Assembly (NCBI GenBank): GCA_020629835.1
Contig: JAHDCO010000002.1
Span: 62,001-126,000 of the forward strand
From: Granulosicoccaceae bacterium
GTDB taxonomy: Bacteria > Pseudomonadota > Gammaproteobacteria > Granulosicoccales > Granulosicoccaceae
Length of the DNA: 64,000 nucleotides
Direction: 5' to 3'
Shown here: positions 43,733-53,089 of the stretch, one piece after another
How positions within the stretch are numbered: the stretch's first letter is position 1
How the letters are laid out: every line of letters starts with the position of its first letter
Position numbers and translations under genes: made by a program
Notes under the pieces: model-generated
Databases searched by the model: none
What the model was told of the DNA's origin: nothing
The model's input: only the letters and a program-made list of their open reading frames with translations

Positions 43733-44368
43733 ATGGCTTTTCCTGCTCCTCTTTTGCTTCCGGTTTTGCTGCCCGCAGAAGGATTAATCAATGCCGCTTT
43801 ATCGGTTGATGATATAAGCCGTGATCGGTTGGGTGAGCTGAACGATAAGGTTATCGCTATTCAGGAAACCACATTATCGATTAGCGTTGCCGTCGCCATC
43901 GTTTCAAACCGCGTACAGCTTTTAAATGAGTTTGATGGGGAGGCAGATGTAACCTTGCGCGGTGATTATTCCTCCTTACTCGGACTCGTTAAATCGTCTG
44001 ATGCGCTGTACGGTTCTAAGATTCGGATAGAGGGTGAGCTGGGTGTTGCAGAAACACTGCGCAGCATTGTAGGTCAGTTGGATGTTGACTTTGAAAGTTT
44101 GTTAAGTCCCGCTATTGGTGGTTCCGCGGCTCATGTCGCCGGCCGGTTTTTCGATCAATCGGCACAGTGGTTCATGCGAACGGTCGAAAGCACCCGACTC
44201 AATACCAAAGAGTACTTACAAGAGGAAACCAACACGTTGGTGCAACCCTCTGCCGTACGCGATCTAAAAGATGGGGTAGCTGATGTCAAAGAGGCGGTTG
44301 ATCGAGTGGAGGCGCGAATACGACGTCTTGAACGTAGCGCAAAAGTGAAGCCGGATAACCCTAAATGA
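43733..44368 (+). CDS. ubiJ: Ubiquinone biosynthesis accessory factor UbiJ
   Basis: SCP2-domain protein that binds the lipid tail of ubiquinone intermediates in the aerobic Ubi complex. 211 residues. It starts with the family pattern around LLPAEGLINAALSVDD. The SCP2 sterol-carrier-like domain spans about 20-115 (VTLRGDYSSLLGLVKSS, IEGELGVAETLRSIV). A C-terminal coiled coil (DLKDGVADVKEAVDRVEARI) follows. Between ubiE and ubiB, overlapping ubiB by four bases. Confidence 0.94.
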   Translation: MAFPAPLLLPVLLPAEGLINAALSVDDISRDRLGELNDKVIAIQETTLSISVAVAIVSNRVQLLNEFDGEADVTLRGDYSSLLGLVKSSDALYGSKIRIEGELGVAETLRSIVGQLDVDFESLLSPAIGGSAAHVAGRFFDQSAQWFMRTVESTRLNTKEYLQEETNTLVQPSAVRDLKDGVADVKEAVDRVEARIRRLERSAKVKPDNPK

Positions 44369-46005
44369 TTACCAGCATTGGTCGCATGTTGCGTATTCAG
44401 CGTGTCTTTGTAAAGTACGGCTTAGATGACCTGTTTTTAAAAGGCACCAGAGCAAACGTGCTGCGGTATGTGTTTTATTTATCGCCTACTCGTTGGACAA
44501 ATGACGATTATCGCAGCCGCGCCAGAGGTGAGCGCCTGCGGTTAGCGTTGGAAGAATTGGGCCCTGTTTTTGTTAAGTTAGGTCAGGTGTTATCCACTCG
44601 TCGGGATCTACTACCCGATGACATTTATCAAGAGCTTGCATTACTGCAAGACAAAGTCAAACCGTTCGACGGTGCAGAGGCAAAGGCCGTTGTTGAGAAT
44701 GCCCTCGGCGACAGCACCGAGGCGATTTTTGAATCCTTTGATACAGAGCCTATGGCTTCTGCGTCGATAGCCCAAGTGCACCCGGCGGTATTAAAGAGCG
44801 GTGAAGACGTGGTTGTTAAAGTGCTGCGTCCTGGCATTGCGGAACTGATTGATCGTGATGTCGCGTTGATGTACACCATGGCAGGGTTCGCCGAAAAAAT
44901 CCTGCCTGATGGTCGGCGTTTGAAACCTAGAGAAGTGGTCAGTGAATACGACAGAACGATTCACGATGAATTGGATCTGGTGTTAGAGGGTACGAATGCC
45001 ACGGTACTCAAAAACAACTTTAAGACATTCGATACCCTGTATATCCCGACTGTGCATTGGGAATACACACGCTCTAACGTTATTACGTTAGAACGAATTT
45101 ATGGCATTTCTATCCGTGATGTAGACGCCATGCATGCAATCAACATGGATATGCGAAAGTTGGCAGAGCATGCTGTAGAGATTTTTTACACCCAGGTGTT
45201 CCACCATAATTTCTTTCATGCCGATATGCATCCGGGTAATATTTTTGTGTCTGCAGAAAACCCGTCGCATCCACAGTTCATCGCGGTTGATTTTGGCATC
45301 GTTGGCTCACTGACCGAAGAAGACCAACGTTATATTGGCGAAAACATGCTGGCGTTCTTCAATCGTGACTACCGCCGCGTGGCGCAGTTACATGTTGATT
45401 CAGGCTGGGTTCCGAAAGACACACGCGTCAGTGAATTTGAATCGGCGATCCGTGCGGTGTGTGAACCTATTTTCGATAAGCCTCTAGCAGAGATCTCCTT
45501 CGGACAGGTGTTAATGCAGTTGTTTCAAACGGCTCGGCGTTTCGAAATGGAAGTTCAGCCGCAACTTGTGCTGCTGCAAAAGACCCTGTTAAATATCGAA
45601 GGGCTGGGGCGGCAGCTATACCCTGAGCTAGATCTTTGGGAAACGGGCAAGCCATTCTTAACCGATTGGATGCTCAAACGTAACGACCCAAAAGTCATGG
45701 CAAAACGTTTACTGGGCGCGGTGCCTGATGCCATCAAACTGCTACCGGATATGCCTCAACTGGTGCATGGCTTTTTGGCTCAGCAGGGCGAGGGTGGCCA
45801 GAGACGTCATGATGCTGAATTGGCGCTGGCCGCACGCGGAAACAAAGCGACGCGTCAAACCATCGTTGGTGGCAGTGTCACTGTGGCGTCAGCGGCACTC
45901 AGCGCCGGTTGGATGGCTGCCTCCGGGACTGCAGGGCTGCCCTTCCTGGGACTGTTAGGGCTGGCTGGCGGCGGTATCCTGCTGGTTCGTGGGTTATGGC
46001 AATGA
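44365..46005 (+). CDS. ubiB: Ubiquinone biosynthesis atypical kinase UbiB
   Basis: ABC1/ADCK-type membrane ATPase needed for ubiquinone synthesis, 546 residues. KxGQ motif in GPVFVKLGQVLSTRRDLLPD. The Ala-rich nucleotide loop is MASASIAQVHPA. VVVKVLRPGI, FFHADMHPGNIFV and AVDFGIVG give the kinase core. Two C-terminal transmembrane helices are around TAGLPFLGLLGLAGGGILLV. Coupled to ubiJ by an ATGA overlap. Confidence 0.97.
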   Translation: MITSIGRMLRIQRVFVKYGLDDLFLKGTRANVLRYVFYLSPTRWTNDDYRSRARGERLRLALEELGPVFVKLGQVLSTRRDLLPDDIYQELALLQDKVKPFDGAEAKAVVENALGDSTEAIFESFDTEPMASASIAQVHPAVLKSGEDVVVKVLRPGIAELIDRDVALMYTMAGFAEKILPDGRRLKPREVVSEYDRTIHDELDLVLEGTNATVLKNNFKTFDTLYIPTVHWEYTRSNVITLERIYGISIRDVDAMHAINMDMRKLAEHAVEIFYTQVFHHNFFHADMHPGNIFVSAENPSHPQFIAVDFGIVGSLTEEDQRYIGENMLAFFNRDYRRVAQLHVDSGWVPKDTRVSEFESAIRAVCEPIFDKPLAEISFGQVLMQLFQTARRFEMEVQPQLVLLQKTLLNIEGLGRQLYPELDLWETGKPFLTDWMLKRNDPKVMAKRLLGAVPDAIKLLPDMPQLVHGFLAQQGEGGQRRHDAELALAARGNKATRQTIVGGSVTVASAALSAGWMAASGTAGLPFLGLLGLAGGGILLVRGLWQ

Positions 46006-46051
46006 GTTTGCATAAGTGAGGTCACCATAAACTCATTTATCGACGTACCCC

Positions 46052-46360
46052 ATGCAACAACTCATGTCAGAACCGCTCTGGGACGAGGGTTTGTCCTCGT
46101 TTTTGTACGGTGAATACGCCAAACGTGAAGCGCCATTAACTCTGGAAGATTTACGTGGCTTTGCAAACGAAAACGCCGTACGCATTGGCGATATCCTGGA
46201 AACCCTGTTTCTGATGAGTATCTACGGTGAGTGGAAATACACTGACGCCAGCGGTGCGGAGCAGGAGCTGGACGAAGAAGCCTTGAATGAGTTGTATGCA
46301 AAGGGCCGACTGACAGATAAAGATCTGGAAGCATTCTCGGGCATCTGGCAACCTGTCTGA
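46052..46360 (+). CDS. Small acidic protein of unknown function
   Basis: 102 residues, strongly acidic, no Cys, no signal peptide. It starts at ATG 46052 (another Met is four codons later). LTLEDLRGFANENAVRIGDI and DILETLFLMSIYGEWKYTDA are predicted helical, and the C-terminus is ELYAKGRLTDKDLEAFSGIW. I recognise no family. It stands alone 46 bp after ubiB and 80 bp before uvrD. The regular codon use and an orderly acidic composition suggest that it is a true gene. Confidence 0.7.
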   Translation: MQQLMSEPLWDEGLSSFLYGEYAKREAPLTLEDLRGFANENAVRIGDILETLFLMSIYGEWKYTDASGAEQELDEEALNELYAKGRLTDKDLEAFSGIWQPV

Positions 46361-46440
46361 TTACGTTGCCGATTACGTTGTAAGCGTAGTCAGCCAGGGC
46401 AATATACTGGCTGAATAATCAGTAAGTGGTACCATGAGGC

Positions 46441-48615
46441 ATGGACGTTTCTGACCTCATAAATCCACTTAACGAATCCCAGCGTGAAGCCGTTACCGCT
46501 GGGCTAAACCCTGTGTTGGTGCAGGCCGGCGCAGGTAGCGGTAAAACACGCGTACTAACGCATCGCATTGCCTGGTTGAACCGGGTTGAAAATGCATCCC
46601 CCTTCGCGATCCTGGCCGTCACTTTCACGAACAAGGCTGCACGTGAAATGCGCCAACGCGTGGAAGATATCCTGGGGCAGTCCCTGGGGCCCATGTGGAT
46701 AGGCACCTTTCACGGCATCGCCCACCGGTTTTTACGTTCTCACTGGAAAGAAGCGAAACTGCCGCAAGCTTTTCAAATCCTGGACAGTGACGATCAACTG
46801 AGGTTAGTAAAGCGAACCTTGCGTTCATTGGAAATGGACGAAGCGCAATACCCCCCACGACAGGTTCAGTGGTTTATTAATGGCCACAAAGACGAAGGAC
46901 GCCGTCCACAACACATAGACGATCAAGGCGACATGATTACTCAGCACTACGTGCGGGTATACACCGCCTATCAAGCCGCGTGTGAGCGTGCTGGCGCTAT
47001 CGATTTCGCTGAAATGTTGTTACGCGCCTTGGAAACCTTACGGGACACTCCGGCACTACTACAGCACTACCGCAAGCGCTTACGTTTTTTACTCATCGAC
47101 GAATTTCAGGACACCAACACCATTCAATACGCGTGGATTCGCCTATTGGCCGGCGACACGGGTACGGTATTCGCGGTGGGGGATGACGACCAATCGATTT
47201 ATGCCTGGCGTGGCGCGCGAATAGAAAACATTCTCAATTTTGATAAAGATTTTCCTAACGCTCAGATCATTCGCTTAGAACAGAACTACCGGTCTACGGG
47301 CAACATTCTGAATGCAGCCAACGCGCTTATTGAGAAAAACGAAGGCCGGTTGGGAAAGAACTTATGGACAGCGGGGTCTGAAGGTGACCAGATCACGTTG
47401 TACAACGCCTATAACGAAACCGACGAAGCCCGTTTCATAGTCGAAACTATTCTGGATTACACGGCCGACGGTGGCGAGCGAAAAGACTGTGCGGTGCTGT
47501 ATCGCTCGAACGCGCAATCCCGAGCCATTGAAGAATACTTAGTTGCTTCAGGCGTTAACTATCGGGTGTACGGTGGGTTGCGTTTTTTCGAACGGGCCGA
47601 GATAAAAGATGCCCTGGCCTACCTCAGGCTGCTTACCCATAATAATGATGATGTGTCTTTCGAACGCATCGTCAACCAACCTCCGCGGGGCATTGGCGAT
47701 AAAACTGTGTCTATCATCCGGGATGAAGCGCGCGGTCGAAATATTTCGTTGTGGCAAGCGGCTACCGAGCTGGTAGCTAAAAAACGATTCAGCGGGCGGG
47801 CAAATACCGCGGTTGGTAACTTTTTAACGTTGATGAGCCAACTGCAGGAAGACATTGCTGAGCATGAATTACCACAAAAGGTAGATGTGCTCATTGAAGC
47901 CAGCGGTTTACTTGACCACTTTAAGAAAGATAAAAGTGAACGAGGTGAGGCTCGCATTGAAAACCTTGAAGAACTGAATACGGCGGCGCGCGCTTTTCTT
48001 TTTGCTAACGCTGAAGAAACCGACATTGATTCGGTGGATAACTTTTTAGCTCACGCCGCGCTTGAGGCTGGTGAAGGGCAGTCTGATGGCGATGATAATG
48101 CTGTGCAGTTGATGACACTGCATTCAGCCAAAGGCCTTGAGTTCCCCGTGGTATTTATGGCGGGCATGGAGCAAGGGCTGTTTCCCCATCAGCGCAGCGT
48201 TGAAGATCCGGTGAAGTTGGAAGAAGAGCGGCGACTGTGTTACGTGGGCATAACTCGCGCAGAGCAGAAACTGTATCTGTCTATGGCTGAACAACGCCGA
48301 ATGCACGGTCGCGATCAGTACAACCCGCCCTCAAAATTTATCGCAGAGTTACCATCAAACCTGCTGGAAGAAATTCGCCCCCGAATGAACGTGAGCGTTC
48401 CGGTTTATGAAAGTACAAGGTTTCAGCCGGTTGAACAAGAAACTGAATACGGTGGTATTCAGATCGGGCAACTGGTCAAGCACGGTAAGTACGGTGCGGG
48501 TATGGTGCTGAGTTTCGAAGGTGGTGGCAAAAACGCACGCGTGCACGTGAACTTTGAAGAGGTGGGAAGTAAGTGCCTCATAATGGCTTACGCCAACTTA
48601 ACGCCATTGGGTTAA
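46441..48615 (+). CDS. uvrD: DNA helicase II (UvrD/PcrA family)
   Basis: Superfamily 1A 3'-5' helicase of excision and mismatch repair, 724 residues. Motif I is AGAGSGKTRVL, motif II DEFQDTN, motif III GDDDQSIYAWRGA, motif VI VGITRAEQKLYLS. The C-terminus QLVKHGKYGAGMVLSFEGGG is the Tudor-like RNA-polymerase-binding region that separates UvrD from Rep. The stop codon lies in a nested inverted repeat (48591-48635). Confidence 0.96.
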   Translation: MDVSDLINPLNESQREAVTAGLNPVLVQAGAGSGKTRVLTHRIAWLNRVENASPFAILAVTFTNKAAREMRQRVEDILGQSLGPMWIGTFHGIAHRFLRSHWKEAKLPQAFQILDSDDQLRLVKRTLRSLEMDEAQYPPRQVQWFINGHKDEGRRPQHIDDQGDMITQHYVRVYTAYQAACERAGAIDFAEMLLRALETLRDTPALLQHYRKRLRFLLIDEFQDTNTIQYAWIRLLAGDTGTVFAVGDDDQSIYAWRGARIENILNFDKDFPNAQIIRLEQNYRSTGNILNAANALIEKNEGRLGKNLWTAGSEGDQITLYNAYNETDEARFIVETILDYTADGGERKDCAVLYRSNAQSRAIEEYLVASGVNYRVYGGLRFFERAEIKDALAYLRLLTHNNDDVSFERIVNQPPRGIGDKTVSIIRDEARGRNISLWQAATELVAKKRFSGRANTAVGNFLTLMSQLQEDIAEHELPQKVDVLIEASGLLDHFKKDKSERGEARIENLEELNTAARAFLFANAEETDIDSVDNFLAHAALEAGEGQSDGDDNAVQLMTLHSAKGLEFPVVFMAGMEQGLFPHQRSVEDPVKLEEERRLCYVGITRAEQKLYLSMAEQRRMHGRDQYNPPSKFIAELPSNLLEEIRPRMNVSVPVYESTRFQPVEQETEYGGIQIGQLVKHGKYGAGMVLSFEGGGKNARVHVNFEEVGSKCLIMAYANLTPLG

Positions 48616-48635
48616 CCCATGGAATTAAGTTGGCG
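48591..48635. repeat. Nested inverted repeat at the uvrD stop
   Basis: An 11-bp outer stem CGCCAACTTAA (48591-48601) pairs with TTAAGTTGGCG (48625-48635). Inside it, CCAT/ATGG and the perfect palindrome GGGTTAACCC (48609-48618) form a second stem. The uvrD TAA is in the inner palindrome. It sits between convergent uvrD and ompA. A TTTTT run follows only 17 bp later, so it may be an imperfect terminator or an mRNA-stabilising element. Confidence 0.6.
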
Positions 48636-48697
48636 CAGCTGCCTTCGTTTTTCGGCACCCTTTACAAAGTGCCAGGCGTAGTAGCCTGTTGACTGGC

Positions 48698-49834
48698 TTA
48701 TTCGTTAACCAGCAACTCAACACGGCGGTTCATGGCACGACCTTCACGTGTCAGGTTTGAGCTCATTGGTTTACGCTCACCAAACGCCTGTGATGTCATA
48801 CGGTCGGTATCAACGCCGTTCTCGTTAAAGAAGTTCAAGACTGAATCTGCACGTCGCTGAGACAGAGCATCATTGTATGCAATAGAACCTTGACTGTCTG
48901 TATGTGCGGTAATCGTGACCGTCGTGTCTTCACAGGCACTTAATGTTTGCGCAACACCACTTAAGATGTTCACAGAACGTTCAGTCAGTTCGGCAGAATC
49001 AAGGTGGAAGTTCACACCATTCATCACACCGGTTAAGTTTAAGCACTCATCAGTTTCAGGTAGTGCTGCTTCCACGATGGGCTCAGGAACAGGTTGTGGT
49101 AGTGGTGCTGCAACCGTTTGGATCTGCTCGCGTTCTTCCTGCTTACCAAACCGGTAAATCAAACCAAGCTGGCCGTAGTTGATATCTTCATCGTAGCTAA
49201 TGAATTCTGCACGAACACCAAATCCAGAACGTGTCATGTACTCAGCGCCCAGCCCAGCAAGGAAATGAAAGCCGTTGACTTTGCGGTACGGAACACCGTG
49301 AGTCTCGTTCTGCAGGTAACCACCGCCCAGACGACCGTAAGCGCTTAAACCGGTCCGCTTCCAGCGATGACGGTTTTTGCCCATGTAGAAAAGCGCACTA
49401 CCCGAGTACTCTTTGTAATCGATGTTACCCTCGGGTGAGAAGCCCGCGCTGCCGAGGTTAACCGCTTGAAAATCCAGGGATACCTGACGTGAAAGATCGA
49501 TACCTGCGTTTAATAAACCGGCGTTTTGTACTCGGTCGTTGACGTCATAGGTGGATGACTGGCTTGCATCGGGGTTTAAGTGGCTCAAACCCATACCGAT
49601 GCCAATATAGATGTGGTCGTCAATGCGGTCTCTGGGGTCATGGCCGCCAGAGCTTAACGAAGACTTCATCGTTTTTGGCTGCATTGATTGATCAGTTCGG
49701 TCGCCGTCGAACGGGTTCAGTGTGCTGCACCCCGTCATTAACAGGCTGACAGCAACTGCTGCGGCGATTTTCGAAAATGGCATGGGCGTGAAGCCCACTT
49801 TCGATACATCCATCTTAGTCATTGTAAAGTCCAT
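48698..49834 (-). CDS. OmpA-family outer-membrane lipoprotein
   Basis: 378 residues from ATG 49834, which has GAGG nine bases upstream (frame open to 49900). A lipoprotein signal ends in LLMTGC. The N-terminal half (about 60-230) has alternating strands ending FGVRAEFISYDEDINYGQLG, resembling an eight-stranded OmpA/OprF-like barrel. A Pro-rich linker (PLPQPVPEPIVEAALP) follows. The C-terminal OmpA domain binds peptidoglycan (ITAHTDSQGS, NDALSQRRADSVLNF, NRRVELLV). A lipidated Cys plus a barrel is unusual, and the TGC may be a chance match. Confidence 0.88.
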   Translation of the reverse strand: MDFTMTKMDVSKVGFTPMPFSKIAAAVAVSLLMTGCSTLNPFDGDRTDQSMQPKTMKSSLSSGGHDPRDRIDDHIYIGIGMGLSHLNPDASQSSTYDVNDRVQNAGLLNAGIDLSRQVSLDFQAVNLGSAGFSPEGNIDYKEYSGSALFYMGKNRHRWKRTGLSAYGRLGGGYLQNETHGVPYRKVNGFHFLAGLGAEYMTRSGFGVRAEFISYDEDINYGQLGLIYRFGKQEEREQIQTVAAPLPQPVPEPIVEAALPETDECLNLTGVMNGVNFHLDSAELTERSVNILSGVAQTLSACEDTTVTITAHTDSQGSIAYNDALSQRRADSVLNFFNENGVDTDRMTSQAFGERKPMSSNLTREGRAMNRRVELLVNE

Positions 49835-50113
49835 GCTGAATTGCCTCTGTGAGAGCGCAGGAATTGCTCTGAATTTCACGCCCACTGATCGGCAAATCAC
49901 TAAATAAACAGTGTCGCTATGGGAGGAATCGGTGAAATCGAGGATTCCTTAAGGTTTGTGACGTACCCGCGTGGTTAAAAAGTGTCCGGTTTCTCGTTCG
50001 CTGAGCTCGCCACGGATGTTTACTTAAAGAAACCGCTCGGCACGGCCAGGTATAGGCTCTGGCGTGATGCATTCGGTAATACTTTTCGGTTCTGAGACCG
50101 TAAAAGGTCCACT
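49835..50113. other. Divergent ompA/photolyase intergenic region
   Basis: This 279-bp gap holds the promoters of the leftward OmpA-family gene and the rightward photolyase operon. The only notable structure is an AGGAATC/GATTCCT inverted repeat (49924-49930 and 49943-49949). I see no clear sigma70 pair or known light-responsive operator. Confidence 0.4.
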
Positions 50114-51238
50114 ATGCTTGCGAAACCACTAACAGAGCCGCGTCTAATCCCCGCTCCAGAGCCGTTCTGGGGGGCTTTAGAAGACGTACTAACCCGTATT
50201 GATGGCATTGATCCCAGGCGATACGACAAGACTCGCAATTATCTGGACGGTGCCGTGACGTGGCTCAGTCCGTACATCACGCATGGTGTAATCAATACGC
50301 GGACGGTGGCGGAAAGAGTGCTTGACCGTCACCCAGCAAAGTCGTGTTACCGCCTTTTGTATGAGTTAGCGTGGCGGGAGTATTTTCACCGCATTTGGCA
50401 GGAAAACGAGTCCGCCATATTCGACGATTTTTACCATTCACAAGCTGGCGTCGGGAGTGATGAGTTGCCGTTGGCTATTGTGAATGCCCGAACCGGCATT
50501 CGGGTACTGGATGATGGCATTCACACGGTGCAGCAAACGGGATGGATGCACAATCACATGCGAATGTGGGTCGCTGGCATCACGTGTAATACAGCGCACA
50601 CGCACTGGAAAACGCCCGCTCGATGGCTTTACTACCATTTGTTGGACGGTGACTTAGCCAGCAATACATTAAGCTGGCAGTGGATTGCGGGTACCTTTAG
50701 CCACAAGCAGTACATCGCTAACCAGGACAATATCAACAAATACAGCCGGTCTAAACAACACGATACATGGCTGGATGTGGATTACGATACCCTGGCAGTA
50801 ATGGCGACACCGGATGTTCTCAAAGAACGTGTTGCAAGCGTCGAGTTACCCCAATCCATTCCAGGTGAATCTGTACCGAGTCACGTCGATGGCAAAGTGG
50901 CGCTGAGGTCTTTATGGAATTTGAACCCGGAATGGTTGTCATCTGATCCGGATGCAAAACAGGTGTTGTTTATAGAAAAGCAGCAGGTTGAAGACTGGCC
51001 AATGGCCCCACATCGATGGGCATTTATTCAACATTGGGTTGATCAGCTACAGTTGGAAGTGTGGGTAGGATCGGTCGCTGAACTTGAACAGCTGCAGAGC
51101 ACCGGTACCGACTTCGTGCGTGAAGAGTACCCTGCCTGTAGCCACTGGCCCGGCAAGGTACTCGATAGGCCGTTCCACTTCGGTGTGCCCGACGGTGCCT
51201 ATCGAAGTTTTTCGCAATTCTGGAAACAGGTGAAGTGA
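50114..51238 (+). CDS. Photolyase-like FAD-binding domain protein with C-terminal alpha/beta domain
   Basis: 374 residues. The cryptochrome/photolyase helical FAD domain begins at about residue 35, with no N-terminal antenna domain. It has [41 protein letters not shown] (143-151), DGDLASN (178-184) and WQW (188-190), so FAD-pocket and Trp-chain positions are kept. After residue 265 a second part looks alpha/beta (VLFIE 284-288, WVGS 317-320), as if the Rossmann-like domain were placed after the FAD domain. A DNA-repair or light-sensing role is inferred. It overlaps the DUF2256 gene by four bases (GTGA). Confidence 0.85.
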   Translation: MLAKPLTEPRLIPAPEPFWGALEDVLTRIDGIDPRRYDKTRNYLDGAVTWLSPYITHGVINTRTVAERVLDRHPAKSCYRLLYELAWREYFHRIWQENESAIFDDFYHSQAGVGSDELPLAIVNARTGIRVLDDGIHTVQQTGWMHNHMRMWVAGITCNTAHTHWKTPARWLYYHLLDGDLASNTLSWQWIAGTFSHKQYIANQDNINKYSRSKQHDTWLDVDYDTLAVMATPDVLKERVASVELPQSIPGESVPSHVDGKVALRSLWNLNPEWLSSDPDAKQVLFIEKQQVEDWPMAPHRWAFIQHWVDQLQLEVWVGSVAELEQLQSTGTDFVREEYPACSHWPGKVLDRPFHFGVPDGAYRSFSQFWKQVK

Positions 51239-51420
51239 GCCGGGGTGAGCGGCGGCGCGGGCTAAGCAAGGCGAAACCCTCAACCGACCTTCGCGCACAA
51301 AGTAAGGTGTGCCCGACCTGTCAGCGGCCTTTTCACAACCGCAAGAAATGGGAGGCGCGCGGTCTGTGGGAATCCATTGTGTACTGCTCTGAGCGTTGCC
51401 GACGAACACCCACTTCATGA
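51235..51420 (+). CDS. DUF2256 domain protein
   Basis: 61-residue basic protein from GTG 51235. The family pattern is [18 protein letters not shown] then [13 protein letters not shown], with two cysteine pairs (CxxC and CxxxC) that probably bind zinc. DUF2256 genes are regular neighbours of photolyase/cryptochrome genes, but no function is established. Here it is locked between two photolyase-family genes by GTGA and ATGA overlaps, so all three are translated together. Confidence 0.88.
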   Translation: MSRGERRRGLSKAKPSTDLRAQSKVCPTCQRPFHNRKKWEARGLWESIVYCSERCRRTPTS

Positions 51421-53081
51421 GCGATCGTTGGGTTTGGTGGGCAAAGCGTGACTTACGAGTTCACGATAACGCGGCATTGCGTCACGTCGTAGATAACGAG
51501 GATGAGTGCCTGGCTCTGTTTGTATTTGAGCCGTCGTTGGGTAGCGCGGCAGAGACATCCGAATTCCACGCTCTGGCACAAGCTGACGGTCTTCGTGAGC
51601 TCGATTCGCAGATCACTCAGCGCGGTGGTCACCTGCGGATTTGTTACGGCGAAGTGGTTGATGTGCTGGAAACTTTGTACCAGCGACATCGGTTTACCGG
51701 AGTCGTCAGCCATGAAGAGACCGGATCCCAGATTACTTTTCGACGTGATAAAGCGGTTGCTCGTTGGGCGAGAAAACGCGGCGTGCAATGGTTGGAGTTT
51801 CCACAAACCGGGGTCATTCGAGGGTTAAAAAGCCGTGATGAACGACAACACATCATCTTTAAGCGGATATGGGATACGCCGGTACTCCGTGCGCCGAGAA
51901 AGATCAAACCCTGGGCTGAACTCCCTGGTGGTCAAACGTTAAAGCCAATTGAATTAACACCTGCAGCGCTTAAGGCGTGGTCGAGTGAGAACAGCGCGAC
52001 AGTAACACCCAGTGAGAAAGAGCACTTTGTAGAGGGTAGGCAATGCGTTAATGAAACCAACGCTCGAGCCACTTTGAATAGTTTTCTTGATGAGCGGGGT
52101 ATTGGTTATTCAGGAGGAATCTCATCGCCGAACAAAGCGTTTACCAATGGCAGTCGCCTTTCCACGCATTTAGCCTGGGGAACGTTGAGTTTGCGAACGG
52201 TGTTCCATGAAACTTCTAACCGCATGGGACACTTAAAGGATGACAAGTCACGTGATGCGATTCAATGGAAAAAAAGCTTAAGGGCCCAACAGGCCCGATT
52301 GCATTGGCATGATCACTTTATCCAACGTTTAGAATCTGAACCTTCAATGGAATTTACCGCACTTAACCCAGCCTACGCTGACGTGCAGTATTTGAAGCGA
52401 GGTGAAGAGCAAGCGCAATTATTGCAAGCCTGGCGTTATGGGCAAACCGGTATACCGTTACTCGATGCCTGTATGCGGTGCTTAATGACGACAGGCTTCC
52501 TGAATTTCAGGATGCGCGCGATGGTTACCACCACGGCGTGTTTTGGTTTGCAACTGCACTGGAAATCGTTACTGCATCCCCTAGCGCAACTGTTTGCTGA
52601 CTATGAGCCCGGCATTCACATGTCTCAAATTCAAATGCAGGCGGGCATGGTGGGCATCAACACGTTAAGAGTGTATAGCCCGCATAAACAGCTATTGGAT
52701 CAGGACCCGGAGGCAACGTTTGTCCGGCGATGGATTCCGGAACTCCGAAATTTTACTGCCGCTGAAATAGCGCAATATGAAACCATGCCATTGGGTGACT
52801 ATCCTCGACCCATTGCAGACATTAAGGCAAATGCAAAAGTTATCAAAGATCAACTGTATGCCATTCGCCGAAGTACGGAAGGTAGGGAAGCGGCCAAAAC
52901 GACCTTAGCCTTGCACGGCTCTCGGTTGTCACCAAACGATCGAGTCGGTAGCCCACGCCGGCGTACGAAGAAAGCGGCTGGAAAAAAGTCGAGCGACGCG
53001 TCATTGACTAAAGTGGCGAAAACGCGAAGCAAGAAAACCGGGGATAAAGATAATGACGCACAGCTTAGCTTCGATTGGTGA
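51417..53081 (+). CDS. Divergent cryptochrome/photolyase family protein
   Basis: 554 residues from ATG 51417. The N-terminal antenna-type domain starts [18 protein letters not shown]. The FAD domain follows (about 210-480), with [16 protein letters not shown] as the TGxPxxDA block. Two canonical segments differ: GWMHNRxRM is [10 protein letters not shown] (360-369), and the DGDLASN...WQW region reads [16 protein letters not shown] (395-410), so both Trp of WQW are lost. The tail 510-545 is Lys/Arg/Ser-rich and the end is QLSFDW. This suggests a distinct subclass. Repair versus sensing cannot be decided from sequence. Confidence 0.88.
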   Translation: MSDRWVWWAKRDLRVHDNAALRHVVDNEDECLALFVFEPSLGSAAETSEFHALAQADGLRELDSQITQRGGHLRICYGEVVDVLETLYQRHRFTGVVSHEETGSQITFRRDKAVARWARKRGVQWLEFPQTGVIRGLKSRDERQHIIFKRIWDTPVLRAPRKIKPWAELPGGQTLKPIELTPAALKAWSSENSATVTPSEKEHFVEGRQCVNETNARATLNSFLDERGIGYSGGISSPNKAFTNGSRLSTHLAWGTLSLRTVFHETSNRMGHLKDDKSRDAIQWKKSLRAQQARLHWHDHFIQRLESEPSMEFTALNPAYADVQYLKRGEEQAQLLQAWRYGQTGIPLLDACMRCLMTTGFLNFRMRAMVTTTACFGLQLHWKSLLHPLAQLFADYEPGIHMSQIQMQAGMVGINTLRVYSPHKQLLDQDPEATFVRRWIPELRNFTAAEIAQYETMPLGDYPRPIADIKANAKVIKDQLYAIRRSTEGREAAKTTLALHGSRLSPNDRVGSPRRRTKKAAGKKSSDASLTKVAKTRSKKTGDKDNDAQLSFDW

Positions 53082-53089
53082 TGCGCTTT

